From: Puniceibacterium sp. IMCC21224
GTDB taxonomy: Bacteria > Pseudomonadota > Alphaproteobacteria > Rhodobacterales > Rhodobacteraceae
Direction: 5' to 3'
DNA length: 64,000 bases
Assembly: GCF_001038505.1 (NCBI RefSeq)
Contig: NZ_LDPY01000001.1
Location: forward strand, 3,596,001-3,660,000
The notes beneath the pieces are model-generated. The model was not told where the DNA came from, did no database searches, and saw nothing but the letters and a program-made list of their open reading frames with translations. A program made the translations under genes and the position numbers. Shown here in pieces: positions 55,850 to 64,000 of the stretch. Position 1 is the first letter of the stretch. Every line of letters starts with the position of its first letter.

Positions 55850-58800
55850 ATGACAAAACTCGCACCGGGTGGATTGGCGATACTTGGATTCAACACCACC
55901 GGCGAGGGGGCGGATTTTTCCTTTGTGCTGCTTTCGGGCGTGACTGCGGGCACCGAGATCTACTTTACCGATACCGGCACGAGGGACGGAACAAAATCGT
56001 TCGACAATACAAATTCTGCTGACGGCACGCTGCTCTGGACGGCGGCGTCCGACTATGCCGCCGGGACCGTCATCAACTTTACCGCAGACGCGGCGGAATT
56101 CTCGCAACCGTTTGTCCTGGGCATCGGCGGGACCAATCAACCGTTGGATCTGCGCATCGGTGGCGATCAGCTGATCGCATTCCAGGGTGATATCGTGGAT
56201 TCCGAGATCCCGGATCCGAACTTTATCTATGCCGCCAGCACTTATCGCGACACCTTTCAGGGCACCGGCGATGGCCGCGAGGGCGATACCTCTTCGGTCA
56301 ACCAGTCCGGTGTTCCTCTGGGGCTGACCGAGGGTAAGACAGCCATTGCCCTTGGTGGCAGTGCAACCAGCGTCGATTCGGTACTGTATACGGGGCCGAC
56401 AACCGGTACCAAGGCAGAGCTGCTAGCCGCCCTGGCCATTGCCGGCAACTGGTCGGCAGTCGGCACCACACAGACCCAGATCACCGCCGATTTCACCGTC
56501 ACCGACGCGGTCGCCAATGCCGACCCCGTCCTGACGCTGCCCGGGGCGGTGACATTGAATGAAGACAGGGGAGACGTGATTGGCGGCATTACCGTCTCTG
56601 ACCTGGAAGGCGATACCGTCACGCTGGTCCTGACAGCAGAGGCGACGCTGCATGTGACGTCCGGCGGGCCGGGGACCGTCACCGGCAACGGGTCGGGATC
56701 GCTGACAATCGTCGGGTCGGCTGCGGATGTGAATGCCCGCGTGTCCAGTCTGTTCCTGGATCCGCCGCAGAATTCGTCCGAGGACATCACCCTGCGCGTC
56801 GTGGCCTCGGACAAGGACGGCACCTCGACCACCGGCACGGTGGCGATCACCGTCACGCCGGTCGATGATGCGCCGCAACTGGAACTGGCGGGCGATGCCG
56901 GAGGATCGGCGGATCGCAGCGTCACCGATACGGAACTGGCCACCGATCCGCTGGATTTCGCGGCGGATTATCTGATCACCGATCCGGACGGCCCGGCGCA
57001 ATCACTGAACGGTTTCGACCTGACCGTGCGTTATGGCACGGGCGGCAGCGATGCGGGTGATCTGCTGCAGGTGGTCAACACCCTGGCCGATGACGGCGGG
57101 GCCGGTTTCGAGACCGGCATCGACACCGAGGTCAACGGCACCACCGGGCTGACGGATGTCTATATTACGGTGAGTGGGCCCAGCCGTTTTCTGCTCGGCA
57201 CCATCGACGGGACGGAAAACGGGCAGGCGGGCGCCGATCTGACGATTACCCTGGGGGCCAATGCCGACACGGATCGGGTGCAGATTCTGCTCGATGCGCT
57301 GCGCTTTTCCAATCCGGCAGCGACACCCGGCATGCGGGCGCTGGAGATTCAGCTGTCGGGCACCGTCGACGGCGGTCCCGGGGCATCTGATCCGGATACC
57401 ATCACGGTCACTATCACCGACGGCAATGCCGCACCGGTCCTGGCGGATGTCGTGACCTCTGTCACCTTCGATCCGACCGTGGTGGGCACGACGCCGCAGG
57501 TTGTCGATGCCGATGTCACGCTGAGCGACGTCGATTCCGCCGATTTTGACGGCGGCAGCCTGAACATCACCTTTTCTGACTTCCGCCCCGGCGCCTCGAC
57601 CCTGGGCGAGGAACTGAGCTTTGATGTCTCCGGGCCGTTCTCGATCTCGGGCACCGATCTGTCGTTCTCCGGGGGCGTGATCGGCACCATCGCTTCGGAC
57701 GGCGTTGACGGCATTGCGCTGAGCGTCGATTTCACCTCGGCCAATGCCACGCCTGCGGTTGTGGAACAGCTGATCGAAGCCTTGCGCTATCGCAACACCG
57801 CCAGTGCGCCCGAAACGACCCGCGAGATCAGCATCACGATCGCGGACGGAGATGGCGCGACATCCGTGGCGCAAACCGTGGCGATCAAGGTCGAAACGAT
57901 CACGCCGCCGACGATCGACCGGGCGGTGACCTATGTCGAAGATCTGGGCGATGTGCTGATCGACGATCTGCAGCAATTCACCGCCGATGGCGCGGATGGC
58001 GACCAGACGGTCTATGCCGGCGGGACACTGGACATCACCATGACCGGGGACGCGGCCAGCGATGGCCTGACATTCCCAAGTTCCACGACCGGTGTTTCTG
58101 ACGGTGACGTCCTTATTTCAACCACCGGAACGCTTGTTCTTCGCGAGAGCATTGCGCCGGGTGGGTATGTCCGTATCGGAACCGTTACGGGTGACGGAAC
58201 GCGGTCCCTGACCATCACGTTCGAAACCACCGACGGCACCTTTTTCAATTCCGGCGACTTTGTGGGGTTTTCCCGCCGTCCCACAGCGGATGAAGTCGAA
58301 AAAGTTGTTCAGACGCTGCAATACACCAACAGTGAAGGCGATATCCCGACCGAAGGCACCCGCACCGTCGAGCTTGTCCTGACGGATGCCGCATTGACCG
58401 TGGAACCCACCGAAACCTTCACGGTCGAGGTCGAGGCCGTCGAGGATGATCCGGTCCTGTCGGGCGTCACCGCCACGATCGGGCTGGATTATTCGGGCGG
58501 CGTGCCGGTGACGCCTGCGACCTTCAACGCCAGCTTTTCCGTCACCGATCCCGACACCACCAATTTTGCCGGGGGCGAATTCCGGGTGTCGGCGCGGACC
58601 ACAACCACCGAGGATAATTTCTCCATCATCGACGGCAATGGCATCACCGTTGCGGGCGACCAGGTCAGCTTTGCCAGTTCGGTGATCGGCACGGTTTCGG
58701 GCGGCACGGCGGGCAACGATCTGGTCGTGGCGCTGTCGGGCACTGTGTCGGACGCGGCGGTCAACGCGCTTGGCCTGCAGGTGGCCTACCTCAATTCCTC

Positions 58801-61800
58801 GGCCACGCCGCGACCCGAACGCGACATCACCTATAGCGTCACCGATGGCAACGGCGGTGAATCGGCGGTTGTGCTGCAGACGCTCCAGATCACTGGCGGC
58901 CCCACGCTGCAACCGCCGGTGATCGGCGACATCGACACGCCGGTGACCCCGCTAGCCTCGGCGCTGATCGCCGGGCCCGTGGTGCTGGACGCGGCGGTCG
59001 ATCTGTCGGATGCGGATATGTCCGGCTTTGATGGCGGCAGCCTGCTGCTGAGCTATCAGGCGGTGCGCGGGGCGGTGACGGACCAGTTGTCGATCCTCAG
59101 CTCCGGCGTCCCTGCCGGCATCCAGGTATCGGGCGCAAATGTCAGTTTTAATTATGGCACCGTGTTCGGCACAATCGTTCAGGACGGTACAAACGGCGCC
59201 GATCTGGAAATCGCCTTTTCGGGCGGCGGCGCCGTGGGAACGGCGGTCGAGGCGCTGATCGAGGCGCTGCAATATCAATCCACCGCGACGGTTCCGACAG
59301 GGACTACGGGCCTGTCCCTCACAGTGACCGATGCCGATGGTCAGGTCAGCGACGAGGTGTCGTTTTCGGTCGAGATCATCGATGACGGCATTTCGTTCGA
59401 CGACTCGGCCAGCACGCGCGAAGACAACGATCTGATCGTCTCTTTTGCGGATCTTCTGTCCAACGATGCCAATTTCGGGGATGGCGTGACGATCACCTCT
59501 GTCCAGGCGGCAGTCGGTGGCACGGTGCAGATCGTGGGCAGCAATGTGGTGTTTTCCCCCACCTCTGACACCAGTGGCGCGGCCAGCTTTACCTATACCG
59601 CCGGTGACGGGGTCTGGACATCGACCGCGACGGTCACGACCACGGTGACCCCGGTCAACGATGCCCCGGTCGAGAGCGGCATTTCCGGCGATGTCTCGAC
59701 GGTCATTCAATCCGGTGCGGGGGCGCAGGCCCTGACAGGTCTGGCAGACGCCACCGTGACGGATATCGATTCCGCCGATTTCGACGGCGGCTTCGTGCGC
59801 ATCGCACAGACCGGCGGGGTGGCCAACGGCACCTTCGGTCTGGGGGTCGGCGTCACCTCGGGGGGGGATTCCGTCCTTGCGGCGGGGGAAACCGTTTCGG
59901 TCGGCGGCACGGCGATCGGCCTTGTTTCTGGCACCGGAGCCGCGGGCGCGGCGCTTCAGGTCGATCTTGCCGCGACCGCGACGCCTGCCCTGCTCGAAAC
60001 CTTTCTGCAATCGCTGACCTATGACATCCCCACGGCTGTCGAGACGCGGAATTTCCAGCTGACACTTGATGATGGCGATGGCTCGGCCGATGGCGGCATC
60101 TCGGCGGTGACGGCGACCTTTGCGGTCCAGGTGTCGCCCAATGCGCCGACCATTAACGGGCTCGACGGCGATGCGATCACTCTGGCCTTTGATGCCGCGG
60201 CGGCGGTTGCTGTGCTGGGCAATGCGGTAATCACCGATGCCGATGATGCCGATTTCGACGGCGGCGCGCTGGTCATCGCGCGCACGACGGCGCTGTCGGG
60301 CGACTTTTCGACATCGGGCACCGTCCTGTCGGGGGGCGATCAGACCTTTGCCGCAGGCCAGACGATCACGGTCGATGGCGTCGCCATCGGGACCGTGGCA
60401 TCAGACGGTCAGGGCAGCAACGATCTTGAGATTACCCTGTCCGCAGGCGCGACTCAGGCCCGACTGGGCAGTTTTCTACAAACGCTGACCTACCGCTCCA
60501 CCGATCCTGGCAGCCACGACTTTGACACCACGCTGCGCGATGCGCCCGCCGGGACTGCGGCAGGAACATCCGCGATTGCCAGCTTCTCTGTCGCCGTCGA
60601 TGCCCCCCCGGTGCTGACCCTTCCGGTGGCGGTGATCCCGGCACCCGACAGCCAGGCGACCACGATCACCGGCATCAGCGTGGCCGATGCCGACAGCACC
60701 ACTATGACCGTGACAATCGGCATCCCCACCGGACGCGGAGCGCTGGACATGACGGCCCAAGGCACCGCCGGGCTCTCCGGATCGGGCGGCACGACGGTCT
60801 CGGTTACAGGCACGCTCGCGGATGTCAACGCAACGCTCGCCACCCTGACGGTGACACCGACCGCCGGCAATGCGGCGGATGTCACCGTCACGGTGACCGC
60901 CAGTGATGGATCGTTCGCGATCTCCGGGCCAAACACCGACAGCGGCAGCGTGACGGTCGATGTGCTCAACCGGCCGGAAATCCTGGAGCTCTCCGGCGAC
61001 ACGCTAGCCTATACCGAAGCAGACGGCCCGCGCGTACTGGATCAGGGCACCGCCGCCTCGGTGATCGATCTGGATTCCGCAACCCTGCCCGGCGGTCGCC
61101 TGACCGCCAGCTTCCAGGGCGGCGGGACGGCTGATGAAACGCTGAGCTTTGGCGCCGGCGTGACCCTGTCCGGCGCGCAGACGGACGGGGCTGCGGTCCA
61201 GGTCGGTGGCGTCACGATCGGCACTCTGGTCGCAGGCCAGACAGGTGTTGCCGGGCAGGATCTGCAGATCCTGCTCTCCGCCGATGCCACCCCTGCCCTG
61301 CTCTCCACGGTGATCGGCGCCCTGACCTATGAAACCGCGCTCGAAGATGTTGCGACCACCCGCAGTGTCGCGGTGTCCATCTCCGACGGCGATGCCGGCC
61401 TGTCCACGACGGCCGTGGTAACGGTCAATGTCACGCCGGTGAATGACGCCCCAAGCCTGAGCGTGACCCCGGTGCTGAGCAGCCTGGCCGAAGATGCCGA
61501 CACCTCGGCCCGGATCAAGGTCGCCGATGTCGCGATCAGCGACGATGCCCTCGGGCGCAATGATCTGAGCCTGGGCGGCGCCGATGCCGCCCTGTTCGAA
61601 CTGGTCGGCACCGAGGTGTTCCTCGCCGCCGGGGCCGCACTCGACTTTGAGAGCCAGGCCAGCCTGGCGCTGCAGGTGATCCTCGACGATCCCGCCCTTG
61701 GCACCGGACCCGAGGCAAGCCTGCCGCTGAGCCTGAGCATCACCGACGTCAACGAGGCCCCAAGCCTGAGCGTGACCCCGGTGCTGAGCAGCCTGGCCGA

Positions 61801-64000
61801 AGATGCCGACACCTCGGCCCGGATCAAGATCGCCGATGTCGCGATCAGCGACGATGCCCTCGGGCGCAATGATCTGAGCCTGGGCGGCGCCGATGCCGCC
61901 CTGTTCGAACTGGTCGGCACCGAGGTGTTCCTCGTCGCCGGGGCCGCACTCGACTTTGAGAGCCAGGCCAGCCTGGCGCTGCAGGTGATCCTCGACGATC
62001 CCGCCCTTGGCACCGGACCCGAGGCAAGCCTGCCGCTGAGCCTGAGCATCACCGACGTCAACGAGGCCCCAAGCCTGAGCGTGACCCCGGTGCTGAGCAG
62101 CCTGGCCGAAGATGCCGACACCTCGGCCCGGATCAAGGTCGCCGATGTCGCGATCAGCGACGATGCCCTCGGGCGCAATGATCTGAGCCTGGGCGGCGCC
62201 GATGCCGCCCTGTTCGAACTGGTCGGCACCGAGGTGTTCCTCGTCGCCGGGGCCGCACTCGACTTTGAGAGCCAGGCCAGCCTGGCGCTGCAGGTGATCC
62301 TCGACGATCCCGCCCTTGGCACCGGACCCGAGGCAAGCCTGCCGCTGAGCCTGAGCATCACCGACGTCAACGAGGCCCCAAGCCTGAGCGTGACCCCGGT
62401 GCTGAGCAGCCTGGCCGAAGATGCCGACACCTCGGCCCGGATCAAGGTCGCCGATGTCGCGATCAGCGACGATGCCCTCGGGCGCAATGATCTGAGCCTG
62501 GGCGGCGCCGATGCCGCCCTGTTCGAACTGGTCGGCACCGAGGTGTTCCTCGTCGCCGGGGCCGCACTCGACTTTGAGAGCCAGGCCAGCCTGGCGCTGC
62601 AGGTGATCCTCGACGATCCCGCCCTTGGCACCGGACCCGAGGCAAGCCTGCCGCTGAGCCTGAGCATCACCGACGTCAACGAGGCCCCAAGCCTGAGCGT
62701 GACCCCGGTGCTGAGCAGCCTGGCCGAAGATGCCGACACCTCGGCCCGGATCAAGGTCGCCGATGTCGCGATCAGCGACGATGCCCTCGGGCGCAATGAT
62801 CTGAGCCTGGGCGGCGCCGATGCCGCCCTGTTCGAACTGGTCGGCACCGAGGTGTTCCTCGTCGCCGGGGCCGCACTCGACTTTGAGAGCCAGGCCAGCC
62901 TGGCGCTGCAGGTGATCCTCGACGATCCCGCCCTTGGCACCGGACCCGAGGCAAGCCTGCCGCTGAGCCTGAGCATCACCGACGTCAACGAGGCCCCAAG
63001 CCTGAGCGTGACCCCGGTGCTGAGCAGCCTGGCCGAAGATGCCGACACCTCGGCCCGGATCAAGATCGCCGATGTCGCGATCAGCGACGATGCCCTCGGG
63101 CGCAATGATCTGAGCCTGGGCGGCGCCGATGCCGCCCTGTTCGAACTGGTCGGCACCGAGGTGTTCCTCGTCGCCGGGGCCGCACTCGACTTTGAGAGCC
63201 AGGCCAGCCTGGCGCTGCAGGTGATCCTCGACGATCCCGCCCTTGGCACCGGACCCGAGGCAAGCCTGCCGCTGAGCCTGAGCATCACCGACGTCAACGA
63301 GGCCCCAAGCCTGAGCGTGACCCCGGTGCTGAGCAGCCTGGCCGAAGATGCCGACACCTCGGCCCGGATCAAGGTCGCCGATGTCGCGATCAGCGACGAT
63401 GCCCTCGGGCGCAATGATCTGAGCCTGGGCGGCGCCGATGCCGCCCTGTTCGAACTGGTCGGCACCGAGGTGTTCCTCGTCGCCGGGGCCGCCCTCGACT
63501 TTGAGAGCCAGGCCAGCCTGGCGCTGCAGGTGATCCTCGACGATCCCGCCCTTGGCACCGGACCCGAGGCAAGCCTGCCGCTGAGCCTGAGCATCACCGA
63601 CGTCAACGAGGCCCCAAGCCTGAGCGTGACCCCGGTGCTGAGCAGCCTGGCCGAAGATGCCGACACCTCGGCCCGGATCAAGGTCGCCGATGTCGCGATC
63701 AGCGACGATGCCCTCGGGCGCAATGATCTGAGCCTGGGCGGCGCCGATGCCGCCCTGTTCGAACTGGTCGGCACCGAGGTGTTCCTCGTCGCCGGGGCCG
63801 CCCTCGACTTTGAGAGCCAGGCCAGCCTGGCGCTGCAGGTGATCCTCGACGATCCCGCCCTTGGCACCGGACCCGAGGCAAGCCTGCCGCTGAGCCTGAG
63901 CATCACCGACGTCAACGAGGCCCCAAGCCTGAGCGTGACCCCGGTGCTGAGCAGCCTGGCCGAAGATGCCGACACCTCGGCCCGGATCAAGATCGCCGAT
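55850..64000 (+). CDS. giant cadherin/Ig-like repeat surface protein (5' part)
   Basis: The frame is open from ATG 55850 (AAAAGGAAA upstream) to the window end, at least 2717 codons. The N-terminus (MTKLAPGGLAILGFNTTGEG) has no Sec signal peptide. Residues about 1-200 are unique; then come about 14 Ig/cadherin-like units with VTPVNDAP-type linkers and DxDSADFDGG motifs. From about residue 1867 onward come 103-residue units (NEAPSLSVTPVLSSLAEDAD ... LGRNDLSLGGADAALFELVG). Such proteins are usually secreted by type I systems using a C-terminal RTX signal (outside the window) and mediate adhesion or biofilm formation in the presence of Ca2+. Confidence 0.85.
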   Translation, partial: MTKLAPGGLAILGFNTTGEGADFSFVLLSGVTAGTEIYFTDTGTRDGTKSFDNTNSADGTLLWTAASDYAAGTVINFTADAAEFSQPFVLGIGGTNQPLDLRIGGDQLIAFQGDIVDSEIPDPNFIYAASTYRDTFQGTGDGREGDTSSVNQSGVPLGLTEGKTAIALGGSATSVDSVLYTGPTTGTKAELLAALAIAGNWSAVGTTQTQITADFTVTDAVANADPVLTLPGAVTLNEDRGDVIGGITVSDLEGDTVTLVLTAEATLHVTSGGPGTVTGNGSGSLTIVGSAADVNARVSSLFLDPPQNSSEDITLRVVASDKDGTSTTGTVAITVTPVDDAPQLELAGDAGGSADRSVTDTELATDPLDFAADYLITDPDGPAQSLNGFDLTVRYGTGGSDAGDLLQVVNTLADDGGAGFETGIDTEVNGTTGLTDVYITVSGPSRFLLGTIDGTENGQAGADLTITLGANADTDRVQILLDALRFSNPAATPGMRALEIQLSGTVDGGPGASDPDTITVTITDGNAAPVLADVVTSVTFDPTVVGTTPQVVDADVTLSDVDSADFDGGSLNITFSDFRPGASTLGEELSFDVSGPFSISGTDLSFSGGVIGTIASDGVDGIALSVDFTSANATPAVVEQLIEALRYRNTASAPETTREISITIADGDGATSVAQTVAIKVETITPPTIDRAVTYVEDLGDVLIDDLQQFTADGADGDQTVYAGGTLDITMTGDAASDGLTFPSSTTGVSDGDVLISTTGTLVLRESIAPGGYVRIGTVTGDGTRSLTITFETTDGTFFNSGDFVGFSRRPTADEVEKVVQTLQYTNSEGDIPTEGTRTVELVLTDAALTVEPTETFTVEVEAVEDDPVLSGVTATIGLDYSGGVPVTPATFNASFSVTDPDTTNFAGGEFRVSARTTTTEDNFSIIDGNGITVAGDQVSFASSVIGTVSGGTAGNDLVVALSGTVSDAAVNALGLQVAYLNSSATPRPERDITYSVTDGNGGESAVVLQTLQITGGPTLQPPVIGDIDTPVTPLASALIAGPVVLDAAVDLSDADMSGFDGGSLLLSYQAVRGAVTDQLSILSSGVPAGIQVSGANVSFNYGTVFGTIVQDGTNGADLEIAFSGGGAVGTAVEALIEALQYQSTATVPTGTTGLSLTVTDADGQVSDEVSFSVEIIDDGISFDDSASTREDNDLIVSFADLLSNDANFGDGVTITSVQAAVGGTVQIVGSNVVFSPTSDTSGAASFTYTAGDGVWTSTATVTTTVTPVNDAPVESGISGDVSTVIQSGAGAQALTGLADATVTDIDSADFDGGFVRIAQTGGVANGTFGLGVGVTSGGDSVLAAGETVSVGGTAIGLVSGTGAAGAALQVDLAATATPALLETFLQSLTYDIPTAVETRNFQLTLDDGDGSADGGISAVTATFAVQVSPNAPTINGLDGDAITLAFDAAAAVAVLGNAVITDADDADFDGGALVIARTTALSGDFSTSGTVLSGGDQTFAAGQTITVDGVAIGTVASDGQGSNDLEITLSAGATQARLGSFLQTLTYRSTDPGSHDFDTTLRDAPAGTAAGTSAIASFSVAVDAPPVLTLPVAVIPAPDSQATTITGISVADADSTTMTVTIGIPTGRGALDMTAQGTAGLSGSGGTTVSVTGTLADVNATLATLTVTPTAGNAADVTVTVTASDGSFAISGPNTDSGSVTVDVLNRPEILELSGDTLAYTEADGPRVLDQGTAASVIDLDSATLPGGRLTASFQGGGTADETLSFGAGVTLSGAQTDGAAVQVGGVTIGTLVAGQTGVAGQDLQILLSADATPALLSTVIGALTYETALEDVATTRSVAVSISDGDAGLSTTAVVTVNVTPVNDAPSLSVTPVLSSLAEDADTSARIKVADVAISDDALGRNDLSLGGADAALFELVGTEVFLAAGAALDFESQASLALQVILDDPALGTGPEASLPLSLSITDVNEAPSLSVTPVLSSLAEDADTSARIKIADVAISDDALGRNDLSLGGADAALFELVGTEVFLVAGAALDFESQASLALQVILDDPALGTGPEASLPLSLSITDVNEAPSLSVTPVLSSLAEDADTSARIKVADVAISDDALGRNDLSLGGADAALFELVGTEVFLVAGAALDFESQASLALQVILDDPALGTGPEASLPLSLSITDVNEAPSLSVTPVLSSLAEDADTSARIKVADVAISDDALGRNDLSLGGADAALFELVGTEVFLVAGAALDFESQASLALQVILDDPALGTGPEASLPLSLSITDVNEAPSLSVTPVLSSLAEDADTSARIKVADVAISDDALGRNDLSLGGADAALFELVGTEVFLVAGAALDFESQASLALQVILDDPALGTGPEASLPLSLSITDVNEAPSLSVTPVLSSLAEDADTSARIKIADVAISDDALGRNDLSLGGADAALFELVGTEVFLVAGAALDFESQASLALQVILDDPALGTGPEASLPLSLSITDVNEAPSLSVTPVLSSLAEDADTSARIKVADVAISDDALGRNDLSLGGADAALFELVGTEVFLVAGAALDFESQASLALQVILDDPALGTGPEASLPLSLSITDVNEAPSLSVTPVLSSLAEDADTSARIKVADVAISDDALGRNDLSLGGADAALFELVGTEVFLVAGAALDFESQASLALQVILDDPALGTGPEASLPLSLSITDVNEAPSLSVTPVLSSLAEDADTSARIKIAD
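61448..64000 (+). repeat. 309-bp tandem repeat, at least 8.2 copies
   Basis: The unit starting CCAAGCCTGAGCGTGACC recurs every 309 bp (about 61450, 61759, 62068, 62377, 62686, 62995, 63304, 63613, 63922). Copies differ at only a handful of positions (AAGGTC/AAGATC; CTCGCCGCC/CTCGTCGCC; GCACTC/GCCCTC). The array runs off the window. Variants are shared in a patchy manner among copies, as expected from unequal exchange. Confidence 0.93.

Noticed and set aside
61327..63990. 887-codon open frame on the minus strand over the 309-bp repeats
   Set aside because: It is the mirror of a GC-rich tandem array. Each repeat lacks stops in this frame, so length is only a by-product. The product is low-complexity Ser/Arg/Ala, whereas the + frame gives recognisable cadherin-like units.
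61448..64000. possible CRISPR array
   Set aside because: The 309-bp period is continuous coding sequence without spacer/repeat alternation. The 384-bp array in the RTX gene is likewise coding.

Overview
The window is GC-rich DNA (except a few AT-richer patches) with gene content typical of an alphaproteobacterium of the Rhodobacteraceae/roseobacter type. I infer this from overall codon use, from a transposable siphophage resembling the RcapMu/B3/D3112 group, and from large Ca-binding RTX and cadherin-like surface proteins. No ribosomal or housekeeping gene is present to fix the taxon.

Region 1 (1-38288) is most of a Mu-like transposable prophage in + orientation. Its left end lies just outside the window. 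A divergent gene (probable repressor) leaves the window at base 1. The early operon runs ParB-like protein, HTH protein, MuA transposase, MuB ATPase, two small regulators, DUF3164, HD hydrolase, HU, GemA, MT-A70 methyltransferase and a Mor-type activator. The late part runs endolysin, terminases, a portal/gpF/nuclease fusion, gpG, protease plus nested scaffold, decoration and capsid proteins, an accessory patch (lipoprotein and Acb2-like protein), neck and tail genes with a -1 frameshift, tape measure, tail tip and an SGNH-bearing fibre. It closes with small membrane proteins, a perfect 16-bp hairpin, and a right end of two transposase-site-like repeats terminating in CA at 38288. A 16-bp dyad, CCGGACATAGGTCCGG, precedes three late modules.

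Region 2 (38289-44198) is an island patch. A two-gene unit starts 26 bp from the prophage end: an uncharacterised protein starting Met-Gly, and a QueC-like enzyme fused to an OmpR-type winged helix. It is followed by a convergent recombinase trio (HTH, HTH/zinc ribbon, tyrosine recombinase) and by two decayed IS remnants.

Region 3 (44298-53177) holds a 2424-residue RTX/RHS/vWD chimera with almost five copies of a 384-bp repeat, then a phage-type integrase next to a tRNA-Lys 3' fragment that probably marks one end of a genomic island. By orientation, that island would extend leftward and contain regions 1 and 2.

Region 4 (53295-55513) is a 2.2-kb inverted mosaic of a sister prophage. Four collinear pieces are joined by deletions, and its right-end repeats have diverged although the neighbouring genes have not. 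Region 5 (55850-64000) is the 5' 8.1 kb of a giant cadherin/Ig-like repeat protein, ending in at least eight 309-bp tandem copies and running off the window.

The best candidates for undescribed biology are the QueC-winged-helix fusion with its partner, the end-repeat divergence between the two prophages, the repeated late dyad, and the RTX-RHS-vWD chimera.
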